Below, piece by piece: positions 9,329-17,124 of a stretch of 64,000 bases of DNA. The position numbers and the translations under genes are program-made. The DNA comes from Halomonas halocynthiae DSM 14573 (lineage in GTDB: Bacteria > Pseudomonadota > Gammaproteobacteria > Pseudomonadales > Halomonadaceae), in contig NZ_AUDZ01000017.1 of assembly GCF_000425725.1 (NCBI RefSeq), forward strand, positions 1-64,000, written 5' to 3'. The notes beneath the pieces are model-generated. The model was not told where the DNA came from and did not search any database. It saw nothing but the letters and a program-made list of their open reading frames with translations. Numbering within the stretch: position 1 is the first letter of the stretch; every line of letters starts with the position of its first letter.

Positions 9329-10258
9329 ATGCACAGTGATTGGCTGATCGGTATTGATCTTGGTGGCACTAAAACGGAAGTTATCCTGCTCGATCGGCAT
9401 AGCAAGGAGCACTTTAGAAAGCGTGTTATTACGCCTGCGGGCGACTACCGTGCCACTCTTGAAACTATTGGTTTATTGGTGCGGGAAACCGAGGCGCAGG
9501 TTGGCGTGACAGGGTTGCCGGTGGGGGTTGGCATCCCAGGTAGCGTGTCTGGCATTACCGGAAGGGTGAAAAATGGTAATTCCACCTGGCTGAACGGCCA
9601 GCCCATGCAGGATGACCTGTGCCGCTTGCTGCAAAGGTCAGTCACCCTGACCAACGATGCCAACTGCCTTGCACTTTCTGAGGCGACAGACGGCGCTGGC
9701 AAAGATTATGGCATGGTATTTGCGGTGATTTTGGGCACCGGCTGCGGGGCCGGTATCAGTGTGAATGATCGGGTTCTTAGCGGCCCTAATGGTGTGGCGG
9801 GAGAGTGGGGGCATAACCCTCTGGCTTGGACGTCACAGTCGGAGCTAGCCGCACGCCCGTGCTTCTGCGGTCGCCATGGCTGCAACGAAACCTTCCTCTC
9901 AGGCACCGGGCTTTCATTGACCTATCAACGTTTGACTGGCCAGCAGCTACCCGCGCTTGATATTGCCAGCAACGCGCGCAACGGTGATCCCGATGCAGCC
10001 GAGGTCATGGCCCATTATCTGGAACATCTGGCTCGCGGCCTGGCTGCTGTTATTAACGTGCTAGACCCAGACGTGATTGTGCTGGGCGGCGGCATGAGTA
10101 ATGTGAAACAGCTCTATGAGGGGCTACCGGAAAAACTGCCACAGTACGTGTTCGGTGGAGAGTGCCAAACCCCCGTCGTCAGAGCGGAGCACGGAGACTC
10201 TAGCGGTGTGCGCGGTGCTGCGTGGCTGGGGCGGCCTTTGAGATGGCCGGCGTTTTAA
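9329..10258 (+). CDS. mak: Fructokinase, ROK family
   Basis: 309 residues from the ATG at 9329, which has a good AAGGAG site; the open frame extends 19 codons upstream without one. It phosphorylates sugars (fructose and mannose in E. coli Mak) with ATP. The N-terminal phosphate-binding motif is GIDLGGTKTEV. The ROK zinc motif CFCGRHGCNE is preceded by GEWGHNPL with the zinc-binding His. The C-terminal DPDVIVLGGGMSN and FGGECQTPV blocks match E. coli Mak closely along the whole length. Another ROK specificity is possible, but Mak is by far the closest recalled relative. It follows nrdJb with a short gap. Confidence 0.88.
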   Translation: MHSDWLIGIDLGGTKTEVILLDRHSKEHFRKRVITPAGDYRATLETIGLLVRETEAQVGVTGLPVGVGIPGSVSGITGRVKNGNSTWLNGQPMQDDLCRLLQRSVTLTNDANCLALSEATDGAGKDYGMVFAVILGTGCGAGISVNDRVLSGPNGVAGEWGHNPLAWTSQSELAARPCFCGRHGCNETFLSGTGLSLTYQRLTGQQLPALDIASNARNGDPDAAEVMAHYLEHLARGLAAVINVLDPDVIVLGGGMSNVKQLYEGLPEKLPQYVFGGECQTPVVRAEHGDSSGVRGAAWLGRPLRWPAF

Positions 10259-10308
10259 TCAGCCATCGCCAGTGCTTTTCGACGACAAGGGGAAATGGTA
10301 GGTGCTGG

Positions 10309-10350
10309 CGCTTGAGTTGCTGTTGACTCAAGCGTGAGTGTTTTCACTCA
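10309..10350. other. Two consecutive hairpins after mak
   Basis: CGCTTGAGT pairs with ACTCAAGCG (8-base loop), followed at once by TGAGTG-TTTT-CACTCA. No T run follows, so it is not a standard intrinsic terminator. It lies in the 250-base gap between the convergent mak and arsR-type genes and may act as a transcription or decay barrier. Confidence 0.4.
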
Positions 10351-10506
10351 GCTCGCTACCTTGTGGCTGTTATTCATCCTGGGCCTTCCGTGCCAATAGC
10401 CGTCTCAGATGGTGGTGTCGACCAGTGCAACCGGGTCGCGAGGCAGCAGTTTGCCGCGTCGGGTTGCCTCTGTTTTTTTGAGACGCGCTTGTGTGGTAGC
10501 CAGCGT

Positions 10507-10818
10507 TTAAACGCAAAACTGCTCGTAAAGCACATGGATGACGGCTAGTGCCTGTTCACTGCTGATGCGGTAGTAAATCTGTTTGCCGTCTCGGCGCGTT
10601 GCTACGAGTTCTTCACGGCGCAATACCGCTAGTTGTTGCGACAAAGTGGGTTGTTGAATATCCAGCGCATCTTGTAGCTCGCCAACATTATGTTCGCCCT
10701 GCGACAGTTGGCATAGCAGTAGCAGGCGGTCTTGGTTGGCTAGTGTCTTGAGTAGTCGCTCTGCCGTATCAGCGTTCTCGTGAAGGCGTTCGATATCCAG
10801 TGTGCGCTCATGTCGCAT
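10507..10818 (-). CDS. ArsR-family repressor of the persulfide-sensing BigR/SqrR/YgaV type
   Basis: 103 residues, one winged helix (recognition part IQQPTLSQQLAVLRREELV, wing TRRDGKQIYYRI). It has just two Cys: Cys36 in the LLLLC of helix 2 and Cys102 next to the C-terminus (EQFC). This spaced pair is the hallmark of BigR/SqrR/YgaV repressors, which form a di- or tetrasulfide bridge with reactive sulfur and leave DNA. The metal-binding CVC motif of arsenic-sensing ArsR is absent. It is divergent from the transporter at 10982, its probable target, and an AT-rich inverted repeat lies between them. Confidence 0.75.
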   Translation of the reverse strand: MRHERTLDIERLHENADTAERLLKTLANQDRLLLLCQLSQGEHNVGELQDALDIQQPTLSQQLAVLRREELVATRRDGKQIYYRISSEQALAVIHVLYEQFCV

Positions 10819-10837
10819 AATATTTCTCCTGTTTTTG

Positions 10838-10861
10838 TTATATCATAAAAAACATTATATT
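10838..10861. promoter_or_regulatory. AT-rich inverted repeat, candidate operator of the ArsR-type repressor
   Basis: TTATATCAT and CATTATATT face each other across six A, about 20 bases upstream of the repressor start and in the shared region with the divergent transporter. Position and symmetry suit an ArsR-family operator. The match is imperfect. Confidence 0.35.
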
Positions 10862-10981
10862 TTACCACAAACTGTATGCTGAATTTCTGCTCCGTGCTAA
10901 CACCCTTTGCCGCGTTGGTTCATGGTTGCAAAACGCTGTTACGGTATCTTCTAGTAACATTTTGATAATAGAGCATTATTA

Positions 10982-11944
10982 ATGATGAGTCTGCTTTCTC
11001 GCATAACTCGCAACTTGACCCTGGCTATTCCGGTAGCGATGTTGCTGGGGTACGGGCTGGTTGGTTCGACGGACTGGTTGCAGCTGCTGATTGTGCCGCT
11101 GACCTTGCTAATGGTTTATCCAATGATGGTGAACCTTAAGTTGCGCAAGCTGTTTGAAGGTAGCGATGTCAAAGCACAGCTGCTGGCGCAGGTGATTAAC
11201 TTTGGCATCATTCCGCTTGTAGCGTTGGCACTGGGGCGACTGTGGTTTCCTGATCAACCCTATTTTGCGCTGGGCCTGCTGTTGGCGTCGCTACTACCAA
11301 CCAGCGGTATGACGATTGCTTAGACAGGTTTTGCCAAGGGCAATCTTGCTGCAGCGGTCAAGATGACGGTACTTGGTTTGATTCTTGGCTCGTTGGCTAC
11401 ACCGTTTTATGTGCAGTGGTTAATGGGCGAAAGCGTGCCGGTTAATCTAAGTGCGGTATTTCTACAAATCGGTTTGGTCGTGTTTGTGCCGATGCTGGCT
11501 GGTCAACTGACCCAACGTTATTTGATTCGTCGTTATGGACAACAGGGTTACCAGAAACAATGGGCACCCAAGTTCCCGCCATTATCGACTCTTGGTGTGC
11601 TAGGCATTGTGTTTGTTGCTATTGCCATCAAGGGCGCAGTTTTAGTGTCTCAGCCTGCCATGCTGCTGGATATTCTAGTACCGCTGTTGGTGCTTTATTT
11701 TTTCAATTATGTCTTCAGCACTTTTGTGGCTAAGCGGCTGTTGTCTCGCGGCGATGCTATTGCGCTGGTCTATGGCACGGTAATGCGAAATCTGTCGATT
11801 GCGTTGGCACTTGCTATGAACGCTTTTGGCGAGGCGGGAACCGATGCTGCGTTATTCATTGCGGTGGCTTACATCATTCAGGTGCAGTCTGCGGCGTGGT
11901 ATGTGAAATTCAGCGAACGCTTATTCGGACCTAACGAGGCTTGA
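10982..11944 (+). pseudogene. ACR3/bile-acid-symporter-like transporter interrupted by an amber codon
   Basis: A single reading frame of 321 codons encodes a membrane protein with about ten hydrophobic segments, but codon 114 (11321-11323) is TAG. Codons before it (ending LLPTSGMTIA) and after it (TGFAKGNLAAAVKMTV...) are in the same frame and both look intact, so this is one point change, not decay. A tryptophan codon (TGG) is the likely ancestor. The family exports arsenite or imports organic anions with sodium; the adjacent repressor suggests a sulfur-linked substrate. Unless the codon is suppressed or is a sequence error, only a 113-residue N-terminal fragment is made. A 193-residue frame restarts at 11363 without a clear ribosome site. 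Confidence 0.75.
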
Positions 11945-11980
11945 TTCCATTTGTAACATTTATCCCAAGGAGCGATTTTC

Positions 11981-12367
11981 ATGCAGTACACCCATTTTAT
12001 GGATAAGTACCCAACACATCATGCTGACCTGCTTAAAGCTGAGACTCGCTTTGTGTCGGTTGATGACGTTATTCGCTATTTTCGCAATAAAGTGGAGGCT
12101 GATCCTCGCGCCTGTGTGATTGCCGAGTTTGATCACTACGCGCATACCAAATCGCTCCCCGAGGGGGAAGTGGCAGCGGATATTCTTGCCGCCAAGCACT
12201 TGGTATTTTGTTTTGGCCTGAAGCTGCCCAATGCATTGGCTATGGCACCGCGGCCGCGTTCGATAGGTGTCACTGAGTTTGAAGACCGCTTTGTGATCGC
12301 GTTTCTGCAAGCGCCGAACCCGATGATGAATGATGTGATGCAGGAATGGGTGGAAAGCTGCTCTTGA
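11981..12367 (+). CDS. Small conserved cytoplasmic protein of unknown function
   Basis: 128 residues, no signal peptide or membrane segment. AAGGAG is well placed before the ATG. Conserved-looking stretches are ACVIAEFDHYAHTKSLPEGE, HLVFCFGLKLPN and APRPRSIGVTEF. It resembles from memory a small domain-of-unknown-function family (I believe DUF6858) often found near sulfur- or metal-related transporters. It lies 36 bases after the broken transporter on the same strand and is probably in its operon. No function can be given. Confidence 0.7.
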   Translation: MQYTHFMDKYPTHHADLLKAETRFVSVDDVIRYFRNKVEADPRACVIAEFDHYAHTKSLPEGEVAADILAAKHLVFCFGLKLPNALAMAPRPRSIGVTEFEDRFVIAFLQAPNPMMNDVMQEWVESCS

Positions 12368-12428
12368 AGGTTACGTGAGTGCTTTGTAATCCAAATCAGG
12401 CAGGCCGTGTTTAGCTATGGTAGGTTGG

Positions 12429-12442
12429 TTAATAAGTATTAA
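12429..12442 (+). promoter_or_regulatory. Fnr-like palindrome before the universal stress gene
   Basis: TTAAT-AAGT-ATTAA has the symmetry of a Fnr/Anr box but differs from TTGATNNNNATCAA at the G and C positions. It lies 33 bases before the start codon, too close for a class II activator site, so a repressor site or chance is possible. Confidence 0.25.
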
Positions 12443-12474
12443 CGACAGTAACCCGAGCAATCATGGAGACAAAT

Positions 12475-12909
12475 ATGTATCAATCTATTTTGGTACCTAT
12501 CGACGGGTCAGACCAGTCTTGTGAGGCACTTCGAGTGGCCGCCAATTTGGTGGATCCTGAGTCTGGTAGCCTTTACGCACTCAATATTCAAGACCCGCCG
12601 CTTGCTGATGATGCGATGGGTAGAGCGGCTGGTTTGCTTGCGACCAATGCCGATGAAATAGTGCAGAAAGAAGGGCGTGCAGTCATTGAACAGGCCTGCG
12701 AGCGGGTTGGTTTAACTAACAAGCAGGTACAGCCGATTGTGTTTTCCGGCAAGCCGGCTCAGGTCATTCTTGATGAGTCTCGGCGTTTGGGTGTTGATGC
12801 GGTTGTCATGGGAAGCCGCGGCAACAGCAACATCAAAAGCCTGGTCGTGGGTAGCGTCTCGTATCGAGTGATGCATGTAGCATCCTGTGCCGTGATCATT
12901 GTGGGTTAG
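12475..12909 (+). CDS. Universal stress protein, UspA family
   Basis: 144 residues from the ATG at 12475, which has a GGAG site. One Usp domain: N-terminal ILVPIDGSDQSCEAL strand and ATP-type signature GSRGNSNIKSLVVGSVSYRV near the C-terminus (G-2x-G-9x-G-S), so it probably binds ATP. Such proteins help cells survive starvation, low oxygen or redox stress. It stands alone between the arsR/transporter group and nnrS. Confidence 0.88.
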   Translation: MYQSILVPIDGSDQSCEALRVAANLVDPESGSLYALNIQDPPLADDAMGRAAGLLATNADEIVQKEGRAVIEQACERVGLTNKQVQPIVFSGKPAQVILDESRRLGVDAVVMGSRGNSNIKSLVVGSVSYRVMHVASCAVIIVG

Positions 12910-13280
12910 TTTGCTTTTTCATTGGGCGTGATACGGTGACTCTCGACGATGACTTCTGTAGCGTTTTTTTACGGTAATCGCTTTTTGAATAGCATCGTTT
13001 TGCGTGCTTTGGTGTAACGTGGCATGGGTGACTCCATGCCGCTCACTCTGATTTGGGTTCAGGCGCACTCGCCAACGGGATAGCTAAGCTGATTGAGGGG
13101 TTGGTAGAAAAAAGTGAATAGCTACCAAGGGAGCCTCCCTTTAAAGAGGTATTTTTTATGCCTCTTATTGGGTCGGCAGGATAAATACCGCACAATAGCC
13201 ATAACCACGTATTTGACTCGGGTGTTTTCTGCTGTTTCTTTCCAGGTACGTTTTTCAGTGCGACTTTCAGGGGGCGTGCC
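12910..13280. other. Intergenic stretch upstream of nnrS
   Basis: About 370 bases without a convincing gene. It holds a perfect hairpin GGCATGG-GTGACT-CCATGCC at 13021-13040 without a T run, and the NsrR-like operator at 13144-13166. A possible promoter is TTGAGG near 13093 with a GAATAG-type -10, ending about 30 bases before the operator. The open frames crossing it have no protein-like character. Confidence 0.5.
13144..13166. promoter_or_regulatory. NsrR-like operator upstream of nnrS
   Basis: A 23-base inverted repeat with arms AAGAGG and CCTCTT. Its left half AAGAGGTATTT matches 10 of 11 positions of the NsrR half-site AAGATGTATTT, and the right half read on the other strand (AAGAGGCATAA) about 8 of 11, with the expected 11-1-11 layout. 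It lies 115 bases before nnrS, a known NsrR-regulon member. An nsrR-type gene is present at 1055-1507. Confidence 0.65.
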
Positions 13281-14486
13281 ATGCCGGCTTCTTCTGTTAC
13301 CTCATCCCCGCTCGCTCAGCTAGCCGTTATGCGGTTAGCGTTCCGGCCATTTTTTCTGCTCGCTTCCCTGTTTGGTATCGTATCGCTGCTGGTGTGGCTG
13401 GGTTTTTGGCACGGCACCATCGTGTTGCGGCCACAAGGTGGCTTGGTGTTCTGGCATCAGCATGAAATGTTGTTTGGTTTTGCTGCCGCCGTAGCAAGCG
13501 GATTTCTACTGACAGCGGTGCAAAACTGGACTGGCCTGCCGAGCCTGAAAGGTGGCCCGCTGTTAGGGCTGGTGGCGCTATGGCTGGCAGGGCGCGTGTT
13601 AATGGCGTTTCCGTCAAGCGCTGCATCGTGGCTGGTGGCGGGGGTGGACCTGTTGTTTCTGCCCGTCGTGGCGCTGATTATGGCGCGGCTGGTGATTACT
13701 GCCAAGCGTTGGCAAAACCTGATTTTTTTGCCGGTACTCGGGCTTCTGATCGCTGCCAACGTTGTTATGCACGCTGGTCTAATTGATGGTGATCCGTTGC
13801 TGGTTCGCCGCTCGGCTTACCTGGCGGTACTGCTGATTACGCTGTTGATGGTGGTGGTCGGCGGACGGGTGATTGAGATGTTTACGGCCAATCGACTAGG
13901 GCGGCTACGTGCGGCTCCCTGGCCTGCTCTGGCCAGGCTGACCCGTGGCAGTACCTTTGCGGTGGTGTTGGCCCAAGCACTGATCGTGCTAGGCATTCCG
14001 CTGCCTAATAGTGCGCAGGTGATATTGCTGATTATTGCTGCGCTGGCTAATGCGGTTTCCCTTTCCCGGTGGGGCGGGCTGCATAGCGGCAGCGAACCAC
14101 TACTGTGGGGGCTGCATGGCAGCTACGCGTTCATTCCTCTGGGGCTTGCTATGTGGGCGTTGTCGCTGCTGGGGATGTTTCGTACGGAGCTTGCTGTGCA
14201 TGCGCTAACCATTGGAGCCATGGGCACCATGATGTTGGCGATGATGTCGCGAGTGTCACAGGGCCATACTGGACGGCCTGTTCGCACCTTGCCGGGCATT
14301 GGTGTGGCACTGAGCATGATGCTACTGGCGGCATTGATTCGCTCGCCGCTGCTGGTCTTCTTCCCACAGATCACCTACTGGACCTACACACTGAGCATTC
14401 TACTGTGGTGTTTGGCTTACGGGGTCTTCCTGTTTCACTACACGGTGCCGCTGATGTCGCCCCGTATTGATGGCAAAGGCGGCTGA
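13281..14486 (+). CDS. nnrS: NnrS family membrane protein (nitrosative stress tolerance)
   Basis: 401 residues with about twelve hydrophobic segments. The N-terminal FRPFFLLASLFG and WHQHEMLFGFAAAVASGFLLTAVQNWTG blocks and the later LTIGAMGTMMLAMMSRVSQGHTGR block are diagnostic; His and Cys/Met-rich positions in them bind heme in NnrS. NnrS protects against NO, notably by limiting dinitrosyl-iron damage. An AGGGGG ribosome site precedes the ATG. The NsrR-like operator upstream and the Dnr-like regulator gene downstream fit NO control. Confidence 0.92.
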   Translation: MPASSVTSSPLAQLAVMRLAFRPFFLLASLFGIVSLLVWLGFWHGTIVLRPQGGLVFWHQHEMLFGFAAAVASGFLLTAVQNWTGLPSLKGGPLLGLVALWLAGRVLMAFPSSAASWLVAGVDLLFLPVVALIMARLVITAKRWQNLIFLPVLGLLIAANVVMHAGLIDGDPLLVRRSAYLAVLLITLLMVVVGGRVIEMFTANRLGRLRAAPWPALARLTRGSTFAVVLAQALIVLGIPLPNSAQVILLIIAALANAVSLSRWGGLHSGSEPLLWGLHGSYAFIPLGLAMWALSLLGMFRTELAVHALTIGAMGTMMLAMMSRVSQGHTGRPVRTLPGIGVALSMMLLAALIRSPLLVFFPQITYWTYTLSILLWCLAYGVFLFHYTVPLMSPRIDGKGG

Positions 14487-14597
14487 TAGTCCAGTTAATT
14501 AGTCCCGTTAATTACTAGGGAAAATCGGCTACGTGGAACATTATTTCTAGAATAAAGAAAAAGCGCTTCTTGGCTTACTTGTAAAGTCCAAAAAGGA

Positions 14598-14609
14598 TGA
14601 CTTGTGTCA
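14598..14609. promoter_or_regulatory. Symmetric Fnr/Dnr-like box before the Crp/Fnr regulator gene
   Basis: TGAC-TTGT-GTCA, extended to 7 of 10 matches with TTGATNNNNATCAA. It is about 90 bases before the regulator start. It could serve autoregulation or control by Anr. Confidence 0.4.
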
Positions 14610-14696
14610 ATAGTTAGCCCCGCCTAACGATGAGGAAGCCTGTTAGTCTGGGTCAGTGTTGGTTGGGTCAGCCCATCGTTCTGCTGTTGATAGCCG

Positions 14697-15491
14697 ATGC
14701 CTGTATTGACGATTAAAAAACGGAAGATGAAGGGGGTGTCGTTGGAGACGATTCCAGCGCGAGATGGGCCGGTAAGTGCGCCAAGTATGTTAGTGCGTCG
14801 CTCGGGACGTTTGCAGGGATTGGTGCGAAACGTGCCTTGGTTAAGCGATTTGGACGATGCGGATGTTGACGCGCTGTTGAGAGGTGCTCGTATTCACGCG
14901 TTGCAGACCAGTGAATGGCTGTATGAGCAGGATACGCCGGCTGACTGGCTGTATATTGTCATCAACGGGGCCATGCGGTTAGTGCGTAAAACCCATCAGG
15001 GGCGTCAGGCTACTATTCGCTGCGTTGAGCGCGGCGGGCCGCTGGGGCACCTTAGTATGGTGGCTATTCCTAGTGTGTACTTGTACTCAGCGCAGACATT
15101 ACGCAAAAGCCAGTTGCTGGCAATTAGTGCACAGCAAAGTCGTCAGTTGATGGATCGTAACCCCAAGTGCCGAGCGATATTCATGAGCCGACTGGCCGTT
15201 GAGCTTACCAACCGCTTGGAAGACTTAGCCCTGATGACCCAGGGTGATGCCATGGTTAGGCTAGTAAGTTATCTCTTACGCGAACTGACTGATGCAGAAT
15301 CCAGTGAGCCACGAGTGGTTCGTTTAACGATTCCTAAGCGTTGGCTAGCTTCTCAGCTAGCTATGACACCAGAAACGTTGTCACGCTCGCTATCGAAATT
15401 GCGCGAAAGTGGTGCAATCACTGTTGAAGGTCAGCGGATAGAAGTGCTCAGTGAGCAACAGTTGCGAGATATTATGTTGTCTGCAGAGTAG
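14697..15491 (+). CDS. Crp/Fnr-family regulator, Dnr-like
   Basis: 264 residues. Cyclic-nucleotide-like effector domain (about 45-165: GARIHALQTSEWLYEQDTPADWLYIVINGAMRL...), a long dimer helix, then a helix-turn-helix WLASQLAMTPETLSRSLSKLRESG whose E-xx-SR recognition pattern reads TTGAT-type sites. The N-terminal Cys cluster of Fnr/Anr is absent, so it should not bind an oxygen-sensing iron-sulfur cluster; heme-based NO sensing as in Dnr is the likely mode. The start is uncertain: Met at 14697, 14727 or 14787 are all possible and none has a strong ribosome site. It follows nnrS. Confidence 0.75.
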   Translation: MPVLTIKKRKMKGVSLETIPARDGPVSAPSMLVRRSGRLQGLVRNVPWLSDLDDADVDALLRGARIHALQTSEWLYEQDTPADWLYIVINGAMRLVRKTHQGRQATIRCVERGGPLGHLSMVAIPSVYLYSAQTLRKSQLLAISAQQSRQLMDRNPKCRAIFMSRLAVELTNRLEDLALMTQGDAMVRLVSYLLRELTDAESSEPRVVRLTIPKRWLASQLAMTPETLSRSLSKLRESGAITVEGQRIEVLSEQQLRDIMLSAE

Positions 15492-15657
15492 TGCGGTGCA
15501 TGGCGCTTTCTGCTGGGAAGTGCTTTTGCTTCTCACGCGTTTTTGACCCGTCGCAGGCTCTCTATGTATGGTGATTTTTCCTGTCGAAGGCCTTTTAATC
15601 AGTTGTATAGCTGTCTAGCCCATGACAGCTAATAAAACAGTTATCCGCGGAGTAATA

Positions 15658-17124
15658 ATGACTGGCACGCAAAATAGCCACCAAGCAAAAGGTGAGCGAA
15701 CTTTCTTTGGCCACCCTAGGCCCCTTGCTACTTTGTTTGGTATGGAGGTCTGGGAGCGGTTTTCGTTCTACGGAATGCAGGCGATTCTGCTTATTTATCT
15801 GTATTACGAGACAGCGCGCGGTGGGTTGGGCATCAGTCAGTCGGTCGCCATTGGTGTTGTGGGGGCTTACGGCAGCGGGGTTTATTTGGCGGCAATTCTT
15901 GGCGGCTGGTTTGCTGACCGAGTGTTTGGTGCTGAGCGGACGTTGTTCTATTCTGGAATGATTGTCATGCTTGGCCATATTGCGCTGGCGATTGTGCCGG
16001 GAGTGTATGGGGTCGCTTTTGGCTTGGTAAGCATTGCGCTGGGCAGTGGCGGGGTGAAGGCGACCTGCTCTTCATTGGTTGGTACGCTCTATGCGCCTGG
16101 TAGCCCGCGTCGAGATGCTGGGTTCTCTATTTTTTACTTAGGCATCAATATTGGCGGCTTTGTTGGCCCGCTGATGACTGGGCTATTGCAGAAAAGTTTT
16201 GGCTTTCATCTGGGCTTTGGTCTTGCCGCTGCAGGTATGGCGTTGGGTCTATTCCAATATACTCAAGGCCGCAAGGCATTGCCTGATGAGCAGAAGCTTC
16301 CGCCAACACCCTTGTCAGCAGGAAGTGTTAAATATTACGCGGCTGCGGGTGTTGTCGTTGTTGCTTTGGTAGCTATGGCTGTTGCTGTGGACTGGATTCG
16401 GGCAGATAACTTAGCGAGTGTACTGCTAGTTATTATCGCGCTGGCGGCTATTGTTTATTTTTGGGTGATTCTACGTTCGCAGCGGGTGAGTGTAGAAGAG
16501 CGTCGTCGCGTTTATGCTTTTATTCCGCTGTTTCTTACCAGTGCGGCTTTTTGGGCGCTATATAGCCAAGTCTACACGGTGATTACAGCGTTTTTTGATC
16601 AGCGAGTAGATCGGACGTTATTCAACTTTACTGTGCCGGTAGGTTGGTTGGTGTCGTTGCAGGCGCTTACCATCATTATCTTTTCTGGCATTTTTGCTTG
16701 GCTCTGGACCGCTTTGGGTAAGCGCCAGCCCTCGTCTGCTGGAAAATTTGTTATTGCTATGTTTTTGATTGGTCTAACGTTTCTAGGGTTTGTGCCGTTT
16801 TTGAGCGGCTTGGCAGAAACTATGCCCCTGGTGATGTTAGTGGTTCTATTGCTGGGCTTCACGTTTGCCGAATTGTGCTTGTCGCCCATAGGGTTATCGG
16901 TTTCGACCAAGCTGGCACCTAAAGCCTTTCAAACTCAGATGTTGGCACTATTCTTTATCTCTATGGCGCTGGGGTTTGCTGCAGGTGGTGAACTGGGTAG
17001 TTTCTACACAGCTGAATCGGAAGCTACGTACTTTCTGGTTATGGCGGCAATCGGCCTAACGGGTGGCGCTATGCTGTTACTGTGTTTGCCCTTGATCAAA
17101 AAGGTCATGCAGGGCGTTGAATGA
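15658..17124 (+). CDS. Proton-dependent oligopeptide transporter, POT/PTR2 family
   Basis: 488 residues from the ATG at 15658 with GGAG ten bases before it; an in-frame ATG 36 bases upstream lacks one. About fourteen membrane segments. The family motif ExxERF is seen as MEVWERFSFYGMQ at the start of helix 1; it couples proton and peptide binding. The GSGVYLAAILGGWFADR loop and FSIFYLGINIGGFVGPL (PTR2 signature) are conserved. It imports di- and tripeptides with protons. The last 48 bases overlap the convergent LysR gene. Confidence 0.9.
   Translation: MTGTQNSHQAKGERTFFGHPRPLATLFGMEVWERFSFYGMQAILLIYLYYETARGGLGISQSVAIGVVGAYGSGVYLAAILGGWFADRVFGAERTLFYSGMIVMLGHIALAIVPGVYGVAFGLVSIALGSGGVKATCSSLVGTLYAPGSPRRDAGFSIFYLGINIGGFVGPLMTGLLQKSFGFHLGFGLAAAGMALGLFQYTQGRKALPDEQKLPPTPLSAGSVKYYAAAGVVVVALVAMAVAVDWIRADNLASVLLVIIALAAIVYFWVILRSQRVSVEERRRVYAFIPLFLTSAAFWALYSQVYTVITAFFDQRVDRTLFNFTVPVGWLVSLQALTIIIFSGIFAWLWTALGKRQPSSAGKFVIAMFLIGLTFLGFVPFLSGLAETMPLVMLVVLLLGFTFAELCLSPIGLSVSTKLAPKAFQTQMLALFFISMALGFAAGGELGSFYTAESEATYFLVMAAIGLTGGAMLLLCLPLIKKVMQGVE

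Noticed and set aside
10363..10548. 61-codon frame after mak
   Set aside because: Overlaps the end of the arsR-type gene and has no ribosome site or domain.
14520..14580. TTCTAGAA palindrome and AAGCGCTT element after nnrS
   Set aside because: Short palindromes without a T run or a clear gene to serve; within chance expectation.
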